Source of the DNA: Enterobacteriaceae bacterium RIT693 | Lineage (GTDB): Bacteria > Pseudomonadota > Gammaproteobacteria > Enterobacterales > Enterobacteriaceae | Direction of reading: 5' to 3' | DNA length: 64,000 nt | Assembly (NCBI GenBank): GCA_009668225.1 | Contig: WJYK01000009.1 | Coordinates: forward strand, 1-64,000 | In this document: positions 16,947 through 26,451 of the stretch, in pieces | Position numbering within the stretch: the stretch's first letter is position 1 | Layout of the letters: each line of letters opens with the position of its first letter | Translations under genes and position numbers: made by a program | Notes under the pieces: generated by a model | What the model was told of the DNA's origin: nothing | Database searches by the model: none | The model's input: only the letters and a program-made list of their open reading frames with translations

Positions 16947-17624
16947 ATGAGAGTTGTGATTGTAGGTTCCGGCGGGATGGTCGGGCAGGGCGTGCTGCTG
17001 GCAAGCCTGAAAGCGAAAGACGTGAGCGAAATTATTCTGCTCGTCAGGAAACGGCCAGAAGGCGAACACGATCCCCGCATTCGCTATGTTGTGAACGGCG
17101 ATCTGATGGATTTTGATGGATCCGACCCGCTGTTCAGCGGCGTTGATGCATGCTTCTTCTGCGCCGGGATAAGCTCATCCGGCCTCAGCGAGGCCGCGTA
17201 CAGGCGCGTGACTTACGACATGACGCTGCAGGTTGCAGAGCAGCTTAACGCCCGCAGCCCGCAGCTGACGTTTGTGTATGTCTCCGGCGCGGGCGCAGAC
17301 AGCAGCGGGAAAAGTTCACAGATGTGGGCTCGCGTGCGCGGCGAAGTGGAAAACAAATTGCTGGCGCTGTTTCCCGGCAATGCCGCTATTTTCCGCCCGG
17401 CGTTTATTCTGCCGACGGCGGACGTGCAGTCCCGTACCGCGTCTTACCGACTTTTATATACCGTCATCGCCCCAATAATGCGGCTTATCAGCGCCACCAC
17501 CGGGAAGCGTTTTCTCTCGATTATCGACATCGGTAACGCGATGCTGAATATCACGCGCTTTGGCGTGAAGAAAGCCATCATGGCCAAGCCGGACATCGTG
17601 GCCTGTGCCGACCGCCGGAGTTAA
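16947..17624 (+). CDS. NAD(P)-binding epimerase/atypical SDR
   Basis: 225 residues. The N-terminus MRVVIVGSGGMVGQG carries the GxxGxxG dinucleotide-binding loop of atypical SDRs. A VYVSGAGAD segment matches the strand before the catalytic region, but no clear YxxxK follows, as is common in this group. It lies 26 bases after the tetR gene and is probably cotranscribed. Substrate unknown. Confidence 0.78.
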   Translation: MRVVIVGSGGMVGQGVLLASLKAKDVSEIILLVRKRPEGEHDPRIRYVVNGDLMDFDGSDPLFSGVDACFFCAGISSSGLSEAAYRRVTYDMTLQVAEQLNARSPQLTFVYVSGAGADSSGKSSQMWARVRGEVENKLLALFPGNAAIFRPAFILPTADVQSRTASYRLLYTVIAPIMRLISATTGKRFLSIIDIGNAMLNITRFGVKKAIMAKPDIVACADRRS

Positions 17625-17630
17625 ACCGGG

Positions 17631-18827
17631 TTATGGGCTTAGCCGCGGCTCCTCTTTTGCGCCGCGGGTGCTTAATAACACCAGCGGTACGGCGATGGCG
17701 TACACCACAATCACCGACAGCCAGATAGCGCCCGGCCACGCTTTCTGTACCACAAAGTAGACGCTTGAGAATCCCAGCGGGGCAATGATAGACGCCAGGC
17801 TGACGGCAGACGCCAGAATCCCCTGCAGCTGCCCCTGGCTTGCGGCGTCCACCTTGTGGGTGGCTAACGCCTGCAGAGCAGGCGTTCCTACGCCGCCCAG
17901 CGCGAACAGCGGCATCACCACAAACACCTGCCAGCCCTGCTGCACGAAGGCCAGCATCGTCAGCGCAATGCACGAGCTAAAGATGCCAAACAGCACCGCG
18001 CCACGTTCACCCAGCCAGCGGGTAATCGGACCGGGAAGCAGCGCCTGCGTGAGCGTCTGGCAAATGCCGTAGGCACCCAGAGAAAGCCCAATCCACAGGC
18101 CGTTCCAGCCGAAAGCATCAGACCCCCACAGCGCCCAGCAGGTCCCGTACACCTCGCCCGTCGCGCTGAGGATAAAAAAGACCACCGCAATCGGGATAAG
18201 TCCCTTCATCGTAAAAATTCGACGCAGCGGCCTTAGCGGATTGAGCATTGCGAGCATAAACGGCTGGCGCTCCGGCGTGCGTGACTCCGGCAGCATAAAC
18301 AGCGCCATCAGCAGGTTGCAGGTGTTGAGCACCGCAGCGGCGATAAACGGTAGCCTGACCCAATAGTCTCCAAGCAGGCCGCCCAGGACCGGGCCGATAA
18401 TAAACCCGGCACCAAACATGGCGTTAAATAGCCCAAAGCGACGGGCGCGCTTTTCCGCCGGAGTAACGTCGGTAATGTAGGCCATTGCCACCGAGACGTT
18501 AGCGCTGGTGAGCCCGGCGATGGCGCGCCCCAGCAGCAGCATCCACAGCTGCGGTGCGAAGGCCATGATCAGGTAGTTCACTGCGGCACCGGCAAGTGAG
18601 ATCAACAGGACCGGCCGGCGACCATAGCTGTCGCTCAACGCCCCCAGCAGTGGCGCAAAGATAAACTGCATCAGGGCATACAGCGCGGTCATGATGCCTA
18701 TCCAGTGAGCGATATCCGGCGTATGCATCACCTCTTCCAGCAGGTGCGGCAGGATGGGAAAAACCAGGCCGATGCCGACGGCATCCAGGCAAATGGCGGA
18801 GAAAATAACAACCAACGCTTTGTTCAT
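17631..18827 (-). CDS. TetA-like MFS efflux transporter
   Basis: 398 residues from ATG 18827 (AGG eight bases upstream), the usual length of TetA-class 12-TM antiporters. The N-terminus (CLDAVGIGLVFPILPHLL) and motif A (GALSDSYGRRPVLL) closely follow the tetracycline/H+ antiporter group. It is a chromosomal relative; tetracycline transport cannot be concluded from the sequence. It is divergent from an AcrR-type TetR gene with a dyad in the spacer. Confidence 0.85.
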   Translation of the reverse strand: MNKALVVIFSAICLDAVGIGLVFPILPHLLEEVMHTPDIAHWIGIMTALYALMQFIFAPLLGALSDSYGRRPVLLISLAGAAVNYLIMAFAPQLWMLLLGRAIAGLTSANVSVAMAYITDVTPAEKRARRFGLFNAMFGAGFIIGPVLGGLLGDYWVRLPFIAAAVLNTCNLLMALFMLPESRTPERQPFMLAMLNPLRPLRRIFTMKGLIPIAVVFFILSATGEVYGTCWALWGSDAFGWNGLWIGLSLGAYGICQTLTQALLPGPITRWLGERGAVLFGIFSSCIALTMLAFVQQGWQVFVVMPLFALGGVGTPALQALATHKVDAASQGQLQGILASAVSLASIIAPLGFSSVYFVVQKAWPGAIWLSVIVVYAIAVPLVLLSTRGAKEEPRLSP

Positions 18828-18828
18828 G

Positions 18829-18864
18829 TTTACCTGTACTAAGTACCAATATATACTCAGTACA
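18829..18864 (+). promoter_or_regulatory. Divergent promoter/operator of the TetA-like and TetR genes
   Basis: TTTACC (18829-18834), 17 bases and TATACT (18852-18857) form a good rightward promoter. An imperfect dyad with 11-base arms, TGTACTAAGTA (18835-18845) and TACTCAGTACA (18854-18864), differs in one position and overlaps this promoter. It is the probable binding site of the adjacent TetR protein. Confidence 0.6.
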
Positions 18865-18892
18865 TAATCATCCATTCAACAGGATCCTGTCA

Positions 18893-19531
18893 ATGCCATC
18901 CGATCGTCGAACGCTTAATCGCCTTGCTACCCGCCAAAAGATCTCGAACGTTGCAACCCGGCTGTTTCTGGAAAAGGGGTTTGAGCAGGTGACCGTTGAT
19001 GAGATTGCTGCGGCGGCACAGGTGGGGCGGATGACGGTGTTTAACCACTTCCCGCGTAAAGAAGACATGTTTTTTGACCGCGAAGAAGAGGGGCTGGAGA
19101 TGCTGCGTAATGCCCTGAACCTGCGCGATAAAAACACCGGCCCGCTGGAAGCGCTGCGCCGCTTTGCTCACCAGCTGGTGGCGCAAAACAGCCCGCTGGT
19201 GGCTTTTTCCGTGGCCGGGCAGGGCTTTGTTTCGACCATTGAGAAGAGCGAAGCGCTTAAGGCGCGAGCCAGAGCGATACGGGATGAGTTCACCCTGGCA
19301 CTGGCGCAGGCGCTGGCCGTCGATTCCGGTTTTGAAAACGACGCCCCGGAAACGCAACTGGCGGCGACATTAGTGCTGGCGACGTGGAGCGCCGCCCTGA
19401 TTCAGGCTCACCGAACCTTCAGCAAAACGCGGGATAACGCCGCCGCAGCTGACGTGTTTCTTAATCTGATCGACAGAGGAACGATGGGGGTAATAGCGGC
19501 AATGAGCGGGACGGTTTACGGCGAAAGATAG
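18893..19531 (+). CDS. TetR/AcrR-family repressor of the TetA-like exporter
   Basis: 212 residues. The helix-turn-helix region includes VDEIAAAAQVGRMTVFNHFP (about 39-58). The C-terminal half has the all-helical AcrR-type fold and does not resemble TetR(B). AGGA lies eight bases before the ATG. The divergent arrangement and the spacer dyad make the TetA-like gene its likely target. Confidence 0.86.
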   Translation: MPSDRRTLNRLATRQKISNVATRLFLEKGFEQVTVDEIAAAAQVGRMTVFNHFPRKEDMFFDREEEGLEMLRNALNLRDKNTGPLEALRRFAHQLVAQNSPLVAFSVAGQGFVSTIEKSEALKARARAIRDEFTLALAQALAVDSGFENDAPETQLAATLVLATWSAALIQAHRTFSKTRDNAAAADVFLNLIDRGTMGVIAAMSGTVYGER

Positions 19532-19593
19532 CGGCATAAAGTCGTTGCCGGCGGCATGAATTTCAGTAGATTCATCGTTTTCGGAGTCAGAAA

Positions 19594-19767
19594 ATGTCCG
19601 TCACCGATGCACTTCTGGCTTTCACGCTGCTCACGCTTACCCTTATTCTGGCAACGCGCTCTGCCTCCGGCGTGCTCAGAAAACCTGGCGTAGTGAAGTG
19701 GATGGACCGCGTAACGGGCTGCGCGTTTCTGTTGTTTGCGGCAAAGCTTGGCATAAGCCGACGTTAA
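19594..19767 (+). pseudogene. LysE/RhtB-family exporter remnant (internal deletion)
   Basis: A 57-codon frame with GGAG seven bases before the ATG. Its first about 20 residues (MSVTDALLAFTLLTLTLILA) look like the start of a LysE/RhtB amino-acid exporter. The remainder (RKPGVVKWMDRVTGCAFLLF region) looks like the last 35 residues of the same family. Roughly 150 residues expected between them are missing while start and stop remain. The best reading is an in-frame internal deletion leaving a nonfunctional remnant. A genuine small membrane protein is possible but less likely. Confidence 0.6.
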
Positions 19768-19772
19768 TCCGC

Positions 19773-20180
19773 TTAGCGAACGCGGTAGTTAACCGTAACC
19801 TGATTGCTGAGAACGGTGATCGGCGGAGTGAGTGCGCCGCGGGTGGTAAACTCGTAGTGAAAATACCACGGGCCGTTTGCCGGAAACGACGCGGGCAGGG
19901 TTCGGCTACCTGAAAGCGAGGGAAGCGTTATGCAGCTCCCGCCGCCACACAGTTTTAGTTCGAGATAGCCAGGCGGTGGCGTAGCGGTAACGACCCGCCA
20001 CTGCACGCGGGAGGCTACCGCGCCCGTGGGCAGGGGGGCGGGGGCGTTAATCGGCTGGCTTTTAAAGCGTTGCTGCCCGCGACTAATGACAGGCCCCTGG
20101 CTCTGGCTACTCCAGGCGCCACTTTGGGCCAGGGCGAATGACGGTAGAAAAATTAGCGCGGCAATGGCGAACCTTCGCAT
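19773..20180 (-). CDS. flhE: FlhE, periplasmic flagellar protein
   Basis: 135 residues with a signal peptide cleaved after ALA (about residue 18). The mature part (GAWSSQSQGP start, CGGGSC disulfide pair, WYFHYEF) follows enterobacterial FlhE, a periplasmic protein linked to gating proton flow through the export apparatus. Last gene of the fliE-che-flh unit; its start overlaps the flhA stop by one base. Confidence 0.93.
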   Translation of the reverse strand: MRRFAIAALIFLPSFALAQSGAWSSQSQGPVISRGQQRFKSQPINAPAPLPTGAVASRVQWRVVTATPPPGYLELKLCGGGSCITLPSLSGSRTLPASFPANGPWYFHYEFTTRGALTPPITVLSNQVTVNYRVR

Positions 20181-22282
20181 CAGCGTCCACCTATCATAAA
20201 GGTCATACGCACGTTGCGCTGGCTGCTGATCTCCTGACTTGAGAGCACCACCAGCTGCGGGAAGATACGGCGCAGGTAGCGCGAAAGCATCAGGCGCAGC
20301 GCCGGATTAACCAGCAGCACCGGCGGCGCACCGATGCTTTCTTGATGCATCAGGGCGCTTTCGGTCTGTTTCATCAGGTTCTCAGCAATGCCCGGTTCGA
20401 TAGCGCTTCCGTTTTGTGTCGCCTGCACCAGCAGCTGTTCCAGCGACAGATCCAGCCCGATAACCTGAATATCATCATCGCCGGGGAACCACTGGTGAGT
20501 GATGGCGCGGGCTAAACGAGCACGGACGCGAGCCGTGAGCTCATCGGCATCGCTTTGGGCAGTGGCGAACTCCGCCAGCGTGTCGATGATGGTGCGCATA
20601 TCGCGGATGGAGATACGCTCAGCCAGCAGATTTTGCAGCACCTTATGCAGCGTGGTCAGGGTTATCACGCCGGGGATCAAATCCTCTATCAGCTTCGGCG
20701 ACTGTTTGGTTATCTGATCGAGTAACTGCTGTGCCTCCTGGCGACCAAACAGCTCTTCGGTATGCAGGCTTATCAGGTGGTTAATATGGGTGGCGATCAC
20801 CGAGCTGGGGTCAACCACGGTGTAGCCCAGGGTTTGCGCCAGTTCGCGGTGAGCTTCCTCTATCCACAGCGCAGGCAGGCCAAACGTTGGCTCAATACAG
20901 GCAATGCCGGGCACATCTCCTTCCGCACAGCCGGGGTTAATCGCCATCCAGCGTTCCGGCATGGTATCGCCTTTGCCAATTTCCACCCCTTTCAGCAGAA
21001 TACGGTAGGCGGTTGGCGATAAATCAAGGTTATCGCGAATATGTACCGGCGGTGGGAGGAAGCCCATATGCTGGGCAAACTTTTTGCGGATGCCGCGCAC
21101 GCGGGTCAGCAGCTGCCCCTGCTGGTCACGATCCACCATTGGGATGAGTCGGTAACCCACTTCCAGCCCAAGCGTGTCTTCCATCTGAACGTCAGACCAG
21201 GTGGCTTCGTTAACCTGCGCCGCTTCGGCCTCAGCCATCGCCCTGTCTTTGTTCTCACCACTGATGGAACCGCCCTGGGCGGCGAGCTGGGTCTCTTTTC
21301 CGCGAAGCCACCAGGCGACGCCCAGCAGTATGGCGGTAAACAACAGGAACACAAAGTTCGGCATTCCCGGGATCAGGCCAAGCAGGCCAATCACGCTGGC
21401 GGCCAGGAACAGCACGCGGGAAGAGGTAAACAGCTGGCTGACCATCTGCTCGCCCACGTCCTGCTCGTTCACCACGCGGGTGACGACCACGCCTGCAGCG
21501 GTGGAAATCACCAGCCCTGGGATCTGTGCGACGAGGCCATCACCGATGGTCAGCAGGGTGTAAGTTTCGGCGGCCATGCCCATCGACATATCGTGCTGCA
21601 TTACGCCGATCATCAACCCACCAAGCACGTTGATAACCATGATCATCAGCCCGGCGATGGCGTCGCCGCGAACAAACTTGCTGGCACCGTCCATCGAGCC
21701 GTAGAAATCCGCTTCCTGGGTCACTTCTTTACGGCGGCGCTTGGCTTCTTCTTCGCCAATCAGCCCGGCGTTCAGATCGGCGTCAATCGCCATCTGCTTA
21801 CCTGGCATCCCGTCCAGGGTGAAGCGCGCGCCCACCTCGGCGATGCGTCCGGCACCTTTGGTGATCACCATAAAGTTAATAATGATCAGAATGATAAAAA
21901 CGATGATCCCGATGGCGAAGTTACCGCCCACCAGGAAGTTGCCAAAGGCTTCCACCACCTGGCCTGCCGCATCGCCGCCGGTGTGCCCGTGCATCAGGAT
22001 CACGCGCGTGGAGGCGACATTGAGCGCAAGGCGCAGCAGGGTGGAGAACAGCAGCACCGTTGGGAAGGCGGAAAACTCCAGCGTATTCTGGGTGAACATC
22101 GCCACCAGCAGGATCATGATCGACAGGACGATGTTAAAAGTGAACAGAAGATCCAGCACGAAGGTCGGCAGCGGTAGGATCATCATCGCCAGAATCGTCA
22201 GGATCAGCACTGGGCCGGCCAGTACCTGCCACTGGGTCTCTTTCATGTTCGGTAAACGTAACCGGGTGGCGATATTGGCCAT
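20180..22282 (-). CDS. flhA: FlhA, flagellar export gate protein
   Basis: 700 residues (E. coli about 692). Eight N-terminal membrane helices carry the conserved FHIPEP-region sequence (RIAEVGARFTLDGMPGKQMA), followed by a large cytosolic domain that docks chaperone-substrate complexes. It converts proton flow to export of rod, hook and filament proteins. The start shares a base with the flhB stop (TAATG). Confidence 0.98.
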   Translation of the reverse strand: MANIATRLRLPNMKETQWQVLAGPVLILTILAMMILPLPTFVLDLLFTFNIVLSIMILLVAMFTQNTLEFSAFPTVLLFSTLLRLALNVASTRVILMHGHTGGDAAGQVVEAFGNFLVGGNFAIGIIVFIILIIINFMVITKGAGRIAEVGARFTLDGMPGKQMAIDADLNAGLIGEEEAKRRRKEVTQEADFYGSMDGASKFVRGDAIAGLMIMVINVLGGLMIGVMQHDMSMGMAAETYTLLTIGDGLVAQIPGLVISTAAGVVVTRVVNEQDVGEQMVSQLFTSSRVLFLAASVIGLLGLIPGMPNFVFLLFTAILLGVAWWLRGKETQLAAQGGSISGENKDRAMAEAEAAQVNEATWSDVQMEDTLGLEVGYRLIPMVDRDQQGQLLTRVRGIRKKFAQHMGFLPPPVHIRDNLDLSPTAYRILLKGVEIGKGDTMPERWMAINPGCAEGDVPGIACIEPTFGLPALWIEEAHRELAQTLGYTVVDPSSVIATHINHLISLHTEELFGRQEAQQLLDQITKQSPKLIEDLIPGVITLTTLHKVLQNLLAERISIRDMRTIIDTLAEFATAQSDADELTARVRARLARAITHQWFPGDDDIQVIGLDLSLEQLLVQATQNGSAIEPGIAENLMKQTESALMHQESIGAPPVLLVNPALRLMLSRYLRRIFPQLVVLSSQEISSQRNVRMTFMIGGR

Positions 22283-23427
22283 TACTCTTTACTCTCTTGG
22301 GCAAAATCCAGCGCCTCAGGCACCGGAAGGTTATCAGGGGTTTGCGGGCGTACACCAAAGCCTTTGCGCCAGCGCCTAAGGCCGTATACCCAGGCCAGTA
22401 CTTCGGCCACCGCGTTGTACAAGTCCGCCGGAATGGCCTGACCAATTTCACAGTGGCGGTAGAGCGCACGCGCCAGCGGCGGCGCCTCCAGCATCGGCAC
22501 TTTGTGCTCTTCGGCCAGTTCACGGATGCGCAGGGCAATCAGGCCGCTGCCTTTGGCCACCACTTTGGGGGCACCCATACTGCCTTCCTGATACTTCAGG
22601 GCGACGGAATAGTGGGTCGGGTTGTTCACCACCACGTCGGCGGCAGGCACGTCGGCCATCATTCGGTTCTGAGCGGCTGCACGCTGCATCTGGCGAATGC
22701 GGCCTTTAAGCTGTGGATCACCCTCCTGCTGCTTGAATTCGTCTTTGATCTCCTGACGGCTCATACGCAGTTTTTTCAGGTTGCTCCAGATTTGGTACAC
22801 CACGTCGAACGCCACCATCGGGATGAGTGACAAAATGACGGCCAGCAGGCAGCCGATCATCAGCGTGGTAAAGTCACCCAGCGCCAGCCCAAGAGGCTGG
22901 AAAATCAGGCGGATAAACTTCTCTTTATTCAACAGTAAATAAATGCCTCCGCCGGTGGCGGCGAGCAGCACCTTCAGGATGGCCTTTACCAGTTCGGAAA
23001 CCATCTGCCCGGAAAACATGCGCTTAATCCCGCTAAGCGGGTTCAGCTTTTTCAGGTTCAGTTTGAGTGATTTGCCACTCAGGTTCAGGCCACCGATCAG
23101 CGGCGGCGCGGCGATGGCGGTAATAAACAGCCCGGCGACGAACGGCAGCAGCGCCAGAAAACCCTGCCCCAGTAACGAAGACGCGCGATGCTGCATCATT
23201 ACCGGCTCCGCGATCAGCAGGCGATCGAAAGTCAGGCCGTTGTGCATCAGATGCAGCAGGCTGCGCACCAGGTGCTCTCCTGCGCCCACCATCAGCCCCC
23301 AGCCCACCAGCAGCATCAACAGCGTAGTCAGCTCCTTTGAACGGGGAACCTGCCCCTCTTCTCGCGCCTTGGCCTTTTTATGGGGTGTGGGGTCTTCGGT
23401 TTTTTCGTTATCGCTGGATTCAGACAT
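22282..23427 (-). CDS. flhB: FlhB, export specificity switch
   Basis: 381 residues. Four membrane helices, then a cytosolic domain with the autocleavage motif NPTH near residue 268. Autocleavage between N and P lets FlhB, with FliK, switch export from hook to filament substrates. Located between cheZ and flhA exactly as in E. coli. Confidence 0.98.
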   Translation of the reverse strand: MSESSDNEKTEDPTPHKKAKAREEGQVPRSKELTTLLMLLVGWGLMVGAGEHLVRSLLHLMHNGLTFDRLLIAEPVMMQHRASSLLGQGFLALLPFVAGLFITAIAAPPLIGGLNLSGKSLKLNLKKLNPLSGIKRMFSGQMVSELVKAILKVLLAATGGGIYLLLNKEKFIRLIFQPLGLALGDFTTLMIGCLLAVILSLIPMVAFDVVYQIWSNLKKLRMSRQEIKDEFKQQEGDPQLKGRIRQMQRAAAQNRMMADVPAADVVVNNPTHYSVALKYQEGSMGAPKVVAKGSGLIALRIRELAEEHKVPMLEAPPLARALYRHCEIGQAIPADLYNAVAEVLAWVYGLRRWRKGFGVRPQTPDNLPVPEALDFAQESKE

Positions 23428-23445
23428 GGTGCGGCGTCAGCTTAC

Positions 23446-24096
23446 TCAGAAGCCGAGGGACTCCAGCAAATCGTCAACCTGCTCCTGAGAAGCGACGATT
23501 CCGGCGGCGGTGGCGTTGATCTGCGGGCCGTTCTTCAGCTTCGCATCACCGTCGCTGGCGGAGGTTTCAATATCCTGCATATTTTCCAGCAGCACGCTGA
23601 TAAGCTCTTTCTCGATTGACTCAATCAGCGCCATCAGGCTTTGCAGCACCTGACCGGTCAAGTCCTGGAAGTCCTGCGCCATCATGATTTCGGTTAGCTG
23701 CTGGTTAGTGTTGCGCGTCACTTCCGGCACCTGCTGCAGATAGGCACGGGTGTCTTTTACCAGCTCGCGTGCCACCTCAAGCGGCTGCGGGTCGGCAAAC
23801 CATTCGTCCCAGCGGCTGGATAGCGCGTCCGCGTTTTCGCTCAACGTTTCCTGCAGCGGGCGGGCGACCTCGACGGCGGTCAGCGCCCGGTTGGCGGCCT
23901 GAGATGTTCTATCGACAACGTAGTCCAGGCGGTCACGGGTATTTGGGAAGGCATCGGCAACTTCCATGATCGCCTGTTCAAGGCCGAGGTTAGCCATGCT
24001 GTCCCGCAGCAGGCGGGTCAGTTGCCCAATACGAGAAAAAATGTCTTTAAAATTGTTTTCGCTCACGCCGTTTGCTTGTGATCTCATCGTCTTCAC
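23446..24096 (-). CDS. cheZ: CheZ, CheY-P phosphatase
   Basis: 216 residues. The catalytic helix contains [13 protein letters not shown], which supplies the Gln and Asp needed for CheY-P hydrolysis, and the last 14 residues ([14 protein letters not shown]) are the CheY-binding tail. The annotated GTG start overlaps the cheY stop (GTGA); an in-frame ATG three codons later (24087) is also possible. Confidence 0.96.
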   Translation of the reverse strand: MKTMRSQANGVSENNFKDIFSRIGQLTRLLRDSMANLGLEQAIMEVADAFPNTRDRLDYVVDRTSQAANRALTAVEVARPLQETLSENADALSSRWDEWFADPQPLEVARELVKDTRAYLQQVPEVTRNTNQQLTEIMMAQDFQDLTGQVLQSLMALIESIEKELISVLLENMQDIETSASDGDAKLKNGPQINATAAGIVASQEQVDDLLESLGF

Positions 24097-24479
24097 CCGA
24101 GTTTTTCAAAGATTTTGCCCAGCTTCTCTTCAAGCGTGGCAGCGGTGAAAGGCTTGACGATGTAGCCGTTAGCCCCGGCCTGTGCGGCGGCGATAATGTT
24201 TTCTCGCTTGGCTTCAGCGGTCACCATCAGCACCGGCATTTTGGCCATTTGCGCGTCCTGGCGAATGGTTTTCAGCAGCTCGAGTCCGTCAATGTTCGGC
24301 ATATTCCAGTCGCTAACCACAAAATCAAAGGTGGCCGCGCGCAGTTTCAGCAGGGCATCCTGGCCGTCTTCGGCTTCTTCAATATTCTTGTAGCCGAGGT
24401 CCTGCAGCAGGTTGCGCACAATACGGCGCATGGTGGCGAAGTCGTCAACGACCAGAAAACGCAAGTTTTTATCCAACAT
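24093..24479 (-). CDS. cheY: CheY, chemotaxis response regulator
   Basis: 128 residues, a single receiver domain. The acidic pocket D12/D13, the phosphoacceptor D57 (in VVSDWNMPN), T87 and K109 are all present. When phosphorylated it binds FliM and reverses rotation. The cognate kinase gene cheA is not in the window. Confidence 0.98.
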   Translation of the reverse strand: MLDKNLRFLVVDDFATMRRIVRNLLQDLGYKNIEEAEDGQDALLKLRAATFDFVVSDWNMPNIDGLELLKTIRQDAQMAKMPVLMVTAEAKRENIIAAAQAGANGYIVKPFTAATLEEKLGKIFEKLG

Positions 24480-24530
24480 GTTCTTATCCTGAAATAATGC
24501 CTCCTGTCGTCGGGGGAGGTTTCCCGCTTG

Positions 24531-25586
24531 TTATTGGGTCGCTTTTCTTTGCAGGGGGCCGAAGCTTTCCAGCAGCCGCTGGCTGATGTTCGACAGGTCT
24601 ACGATCTCAACCGCGGCCTGCAGGGCGATGGCTTCGCGCGGCATGCCAAAGACCACACAACTTTGTTCGCTCTGTGCCAGGGTGAAACTGCCCGCCTGGC
24701 GCATCTCCAGCAGCCCTTTTGCGCCGTCGCTGCCCATACCGGTAAGGATGGCGCCGCTGGCGTGCTTTCCGGCCTGCCGGGAAACCGAGTGAAACAGCAC
24801 GTCTACGGAAGGACGATGGCGGTTCACGGCTTCATGGCTATTGAGGCGAATTTGATAGCCTTTGCCGTGGCGCTGAATCTCCATATGGCGATCGCCGGGG
24901 GCGATATACGCGCTGCCGGGCATTACCGGTTCGCCGTCTTCAGCCTCTTTAACCGTTATGGTGCACAGTGAGTTCAGGCGCTGTGCAAACGAGCGGGTGA
25001 AACCTGGCGGCATATGCTGGGCGATAACGATAGCCGGGCACTGGGGCGGCATCGGAATCAGTACGCGGCGTAATGCTTCCGTGCCGCCGGTGGAAGAGCC
25101 GATGGCAATCAGCTTCTCTTCACCGACTTTTGCGGCCTGCAATTGCGGGAACCTGGCCGGTACGGCGGCACGTACCGGCAGCGAAGCCTTTGCCGCGTGG
25201 CGTATTTTTTCCGCCAGTTGCCCGGCCCAGCTTGCCAGCACGCTATTTTCCCAGGCCGATGGCTTGGCAATAAAATCCACTGCCCCCAGCTCCAGCGAGT
25301 TCAGCGTGGCTTCAGAGCCTTTGGCCGTCAGAGAAGAAACCATGACCACCGGCATCGGCCGCAGGCGCATCAGGCGCGATAAGAACTCCAGGCCATTCAT
25401 ACGCGGCATCTCGATATCCAGCGTCAACACATCCGGATTAAGCTGTTTAATCAGCTCCCTGGCCGCCAGCGGGTCGGCAGCGGTACCGACGATTTGCATG
25501 TCCGGCTGTTGATTAACCGCGGCGCTTATCATGTTGCGCATCAGGCTGGAGTCGTCGACGCACAGCACGCGTATCTTACGTATCAT
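24531..25586 (-). CDS. cheB: CheB, receptor methylesterase/deamidase
   Basis: 351 residues. N-terminal receiver with phosphoacceptor D57 ([12 protein letters not shown]), linker, then the esterase domain with catalytic Ser ([11 protein letters not shown]), His (AQHMPPGF) and Asp (TGMGSDGA). Removes methyl groups from chemoreceptors during adaptation. Its ATG overlaps the cheR stop by one base. Confidence 0.97.
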   Translation of the reverse strand: MIRKIRVLCVDDSSLMRNMISAAVNQQPDMQIVGTAADPLAARELIKQLNPDVLTLDIEMPRMNGLEFLSRLMRLRPMPVVMVSSLTAKGSEATLNSLELGAVDFIAKPSAWENSVLASWAGQLAEKIRHAAKASLPVRAAVPARFPQLQAAKVGEEKLIAIGSSTGGTEALRRVLIPMPPQCPAIVIAQHMPPGFTRSFAQRLNSLCTITVKEAEDGEPVMPGSAYIAPGDRHMEIQRHGKGYQIRLNSHEAVNRHRPSVDVLFHSVSRQAGKHASGAILTGMGSDGAKGLLEMRQAGSFTLAQSEQSCVVFGMPREAIALQAAVEIVDLSNISQRLLESFGPLQRKATQ

Positions 25587-26434
25587 CAGGCCTCCACGAG
25601 CTCATACACTGACTGGCCGCGCAGCCGTAGCCGTCCTTTCAGATGATTGAAATGTTCCGAATGGCCAACAAACAGCAGCCCGCCAGGTTTCAGCATCTGC
25701 GCGAAGCGCTGCATTAATCTGGCCTGCGTCGCGGCATCGAAATAGATCATCACGTTGCGGCAAAAAATGGCGTCAAAGGGGCCTGGCGCCGCCCACTTGC
25801 TGTCCAGCAGGTTGAGCTGCTGGTAATGGATGGTCGACAGCAGCTCTGGTTTTACCCGCACTTTGTCACTGTTTTCCCCGGTGCCGCGCAGGAAATAGTT
25901 TCGCTTCTGCGTAAGGCTTAACGCGTGAATATCCTCCAGTCGATAAACGCCTGATGTGGCTTTCTCCAGCACGCTGGTGTCAATATCTGACGCCCAGACT
26001 CTGGGGCCAGAAACGGTCGCTCCCAGGTATTCATCCAGCGTCATGGCAATGGAGCAGGGCTCTTCGCCCGTTGACGCCGCTGTACACCAAACCCGATAGC
26101 CCGAGCGGCGGCTTTGAGCGTGCTGAGCCAGGACCGGGAAGTGATAGGCCTCACGAAAAAATGAGGTCAAATTCGTGGTCAGCGAATTAATAAATAGCTG
26201 CCATTCCGGGCTCTCGGGCTGTGTTTCCAGAATCGCGATATACTCGCTAAAACTGGTCAGCGATAATTCCCGCAGACGCCGTGAAAGCCGGTTAAATACC
26301 ATGTCGCGCTTTTGCTGACTAAGCACTATTCCCGCGCGACGGTAAATCAGCTGGCTAATTTTATGTAATTCACGGTCGGACAATGCATCCGACAGCTGTG
26401 ACAAACGAGGCGGCAGGCGCAAAATATCATTCAT
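25586..26434 (-). CDS. cheR: CheR, receptor methyltransferase
   Basis: 282 residues. An all-helical N-terminal domain precedes a SAM-dependent methyltransferase fold with [17 protein letters not shown] (SAM loop) and [14 protein letters not shown]. Methylates glutamates of chemoreceptors. It lies 17 bases after fliE, in the position where E. coli has chemoreceptor genes. Confidence 0.97.
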   Translation of the reverse strand: MNDILRLPPRLSQLSDALSDRELHKISQLIYRRAGIVLSQQKRDMVFNRLSRRLRELSLTSFSEYIAILETQPESPEWQLFINSLTTNLTSFFREAYHFPVLAQHAQSRRSGYRVWCTAASTGEEPCSIAMTLDEYLGATVSGPRVWASDIDTSVLEKATSGVYRLEDIHALSLTQKRNYFLRGTGENSDKVRVKPELLSTIHYQQLNLLDSKWAAPGPFDAIFCRNVMIYFDAATQARLMQRFAQMLKPGGLLFVGHSEHFNHLKGRLRLRGQSVYELVEA

Positions 26435-26451
26435 GATTATCAGGCGCGCCG

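Noticed and set aside
19594-19767. Possible flagellar small protein upstream of flhE
   Set aside because: Both ends resemble LysE/RhtB exporters and it is convergent with flhE rather than part of its operon.
21041-22177. A 378-codon plus-strand open frame opposite flhA
   Set aside because: His/Gln-rich shadow of a well-supported gene; no family resemblance.
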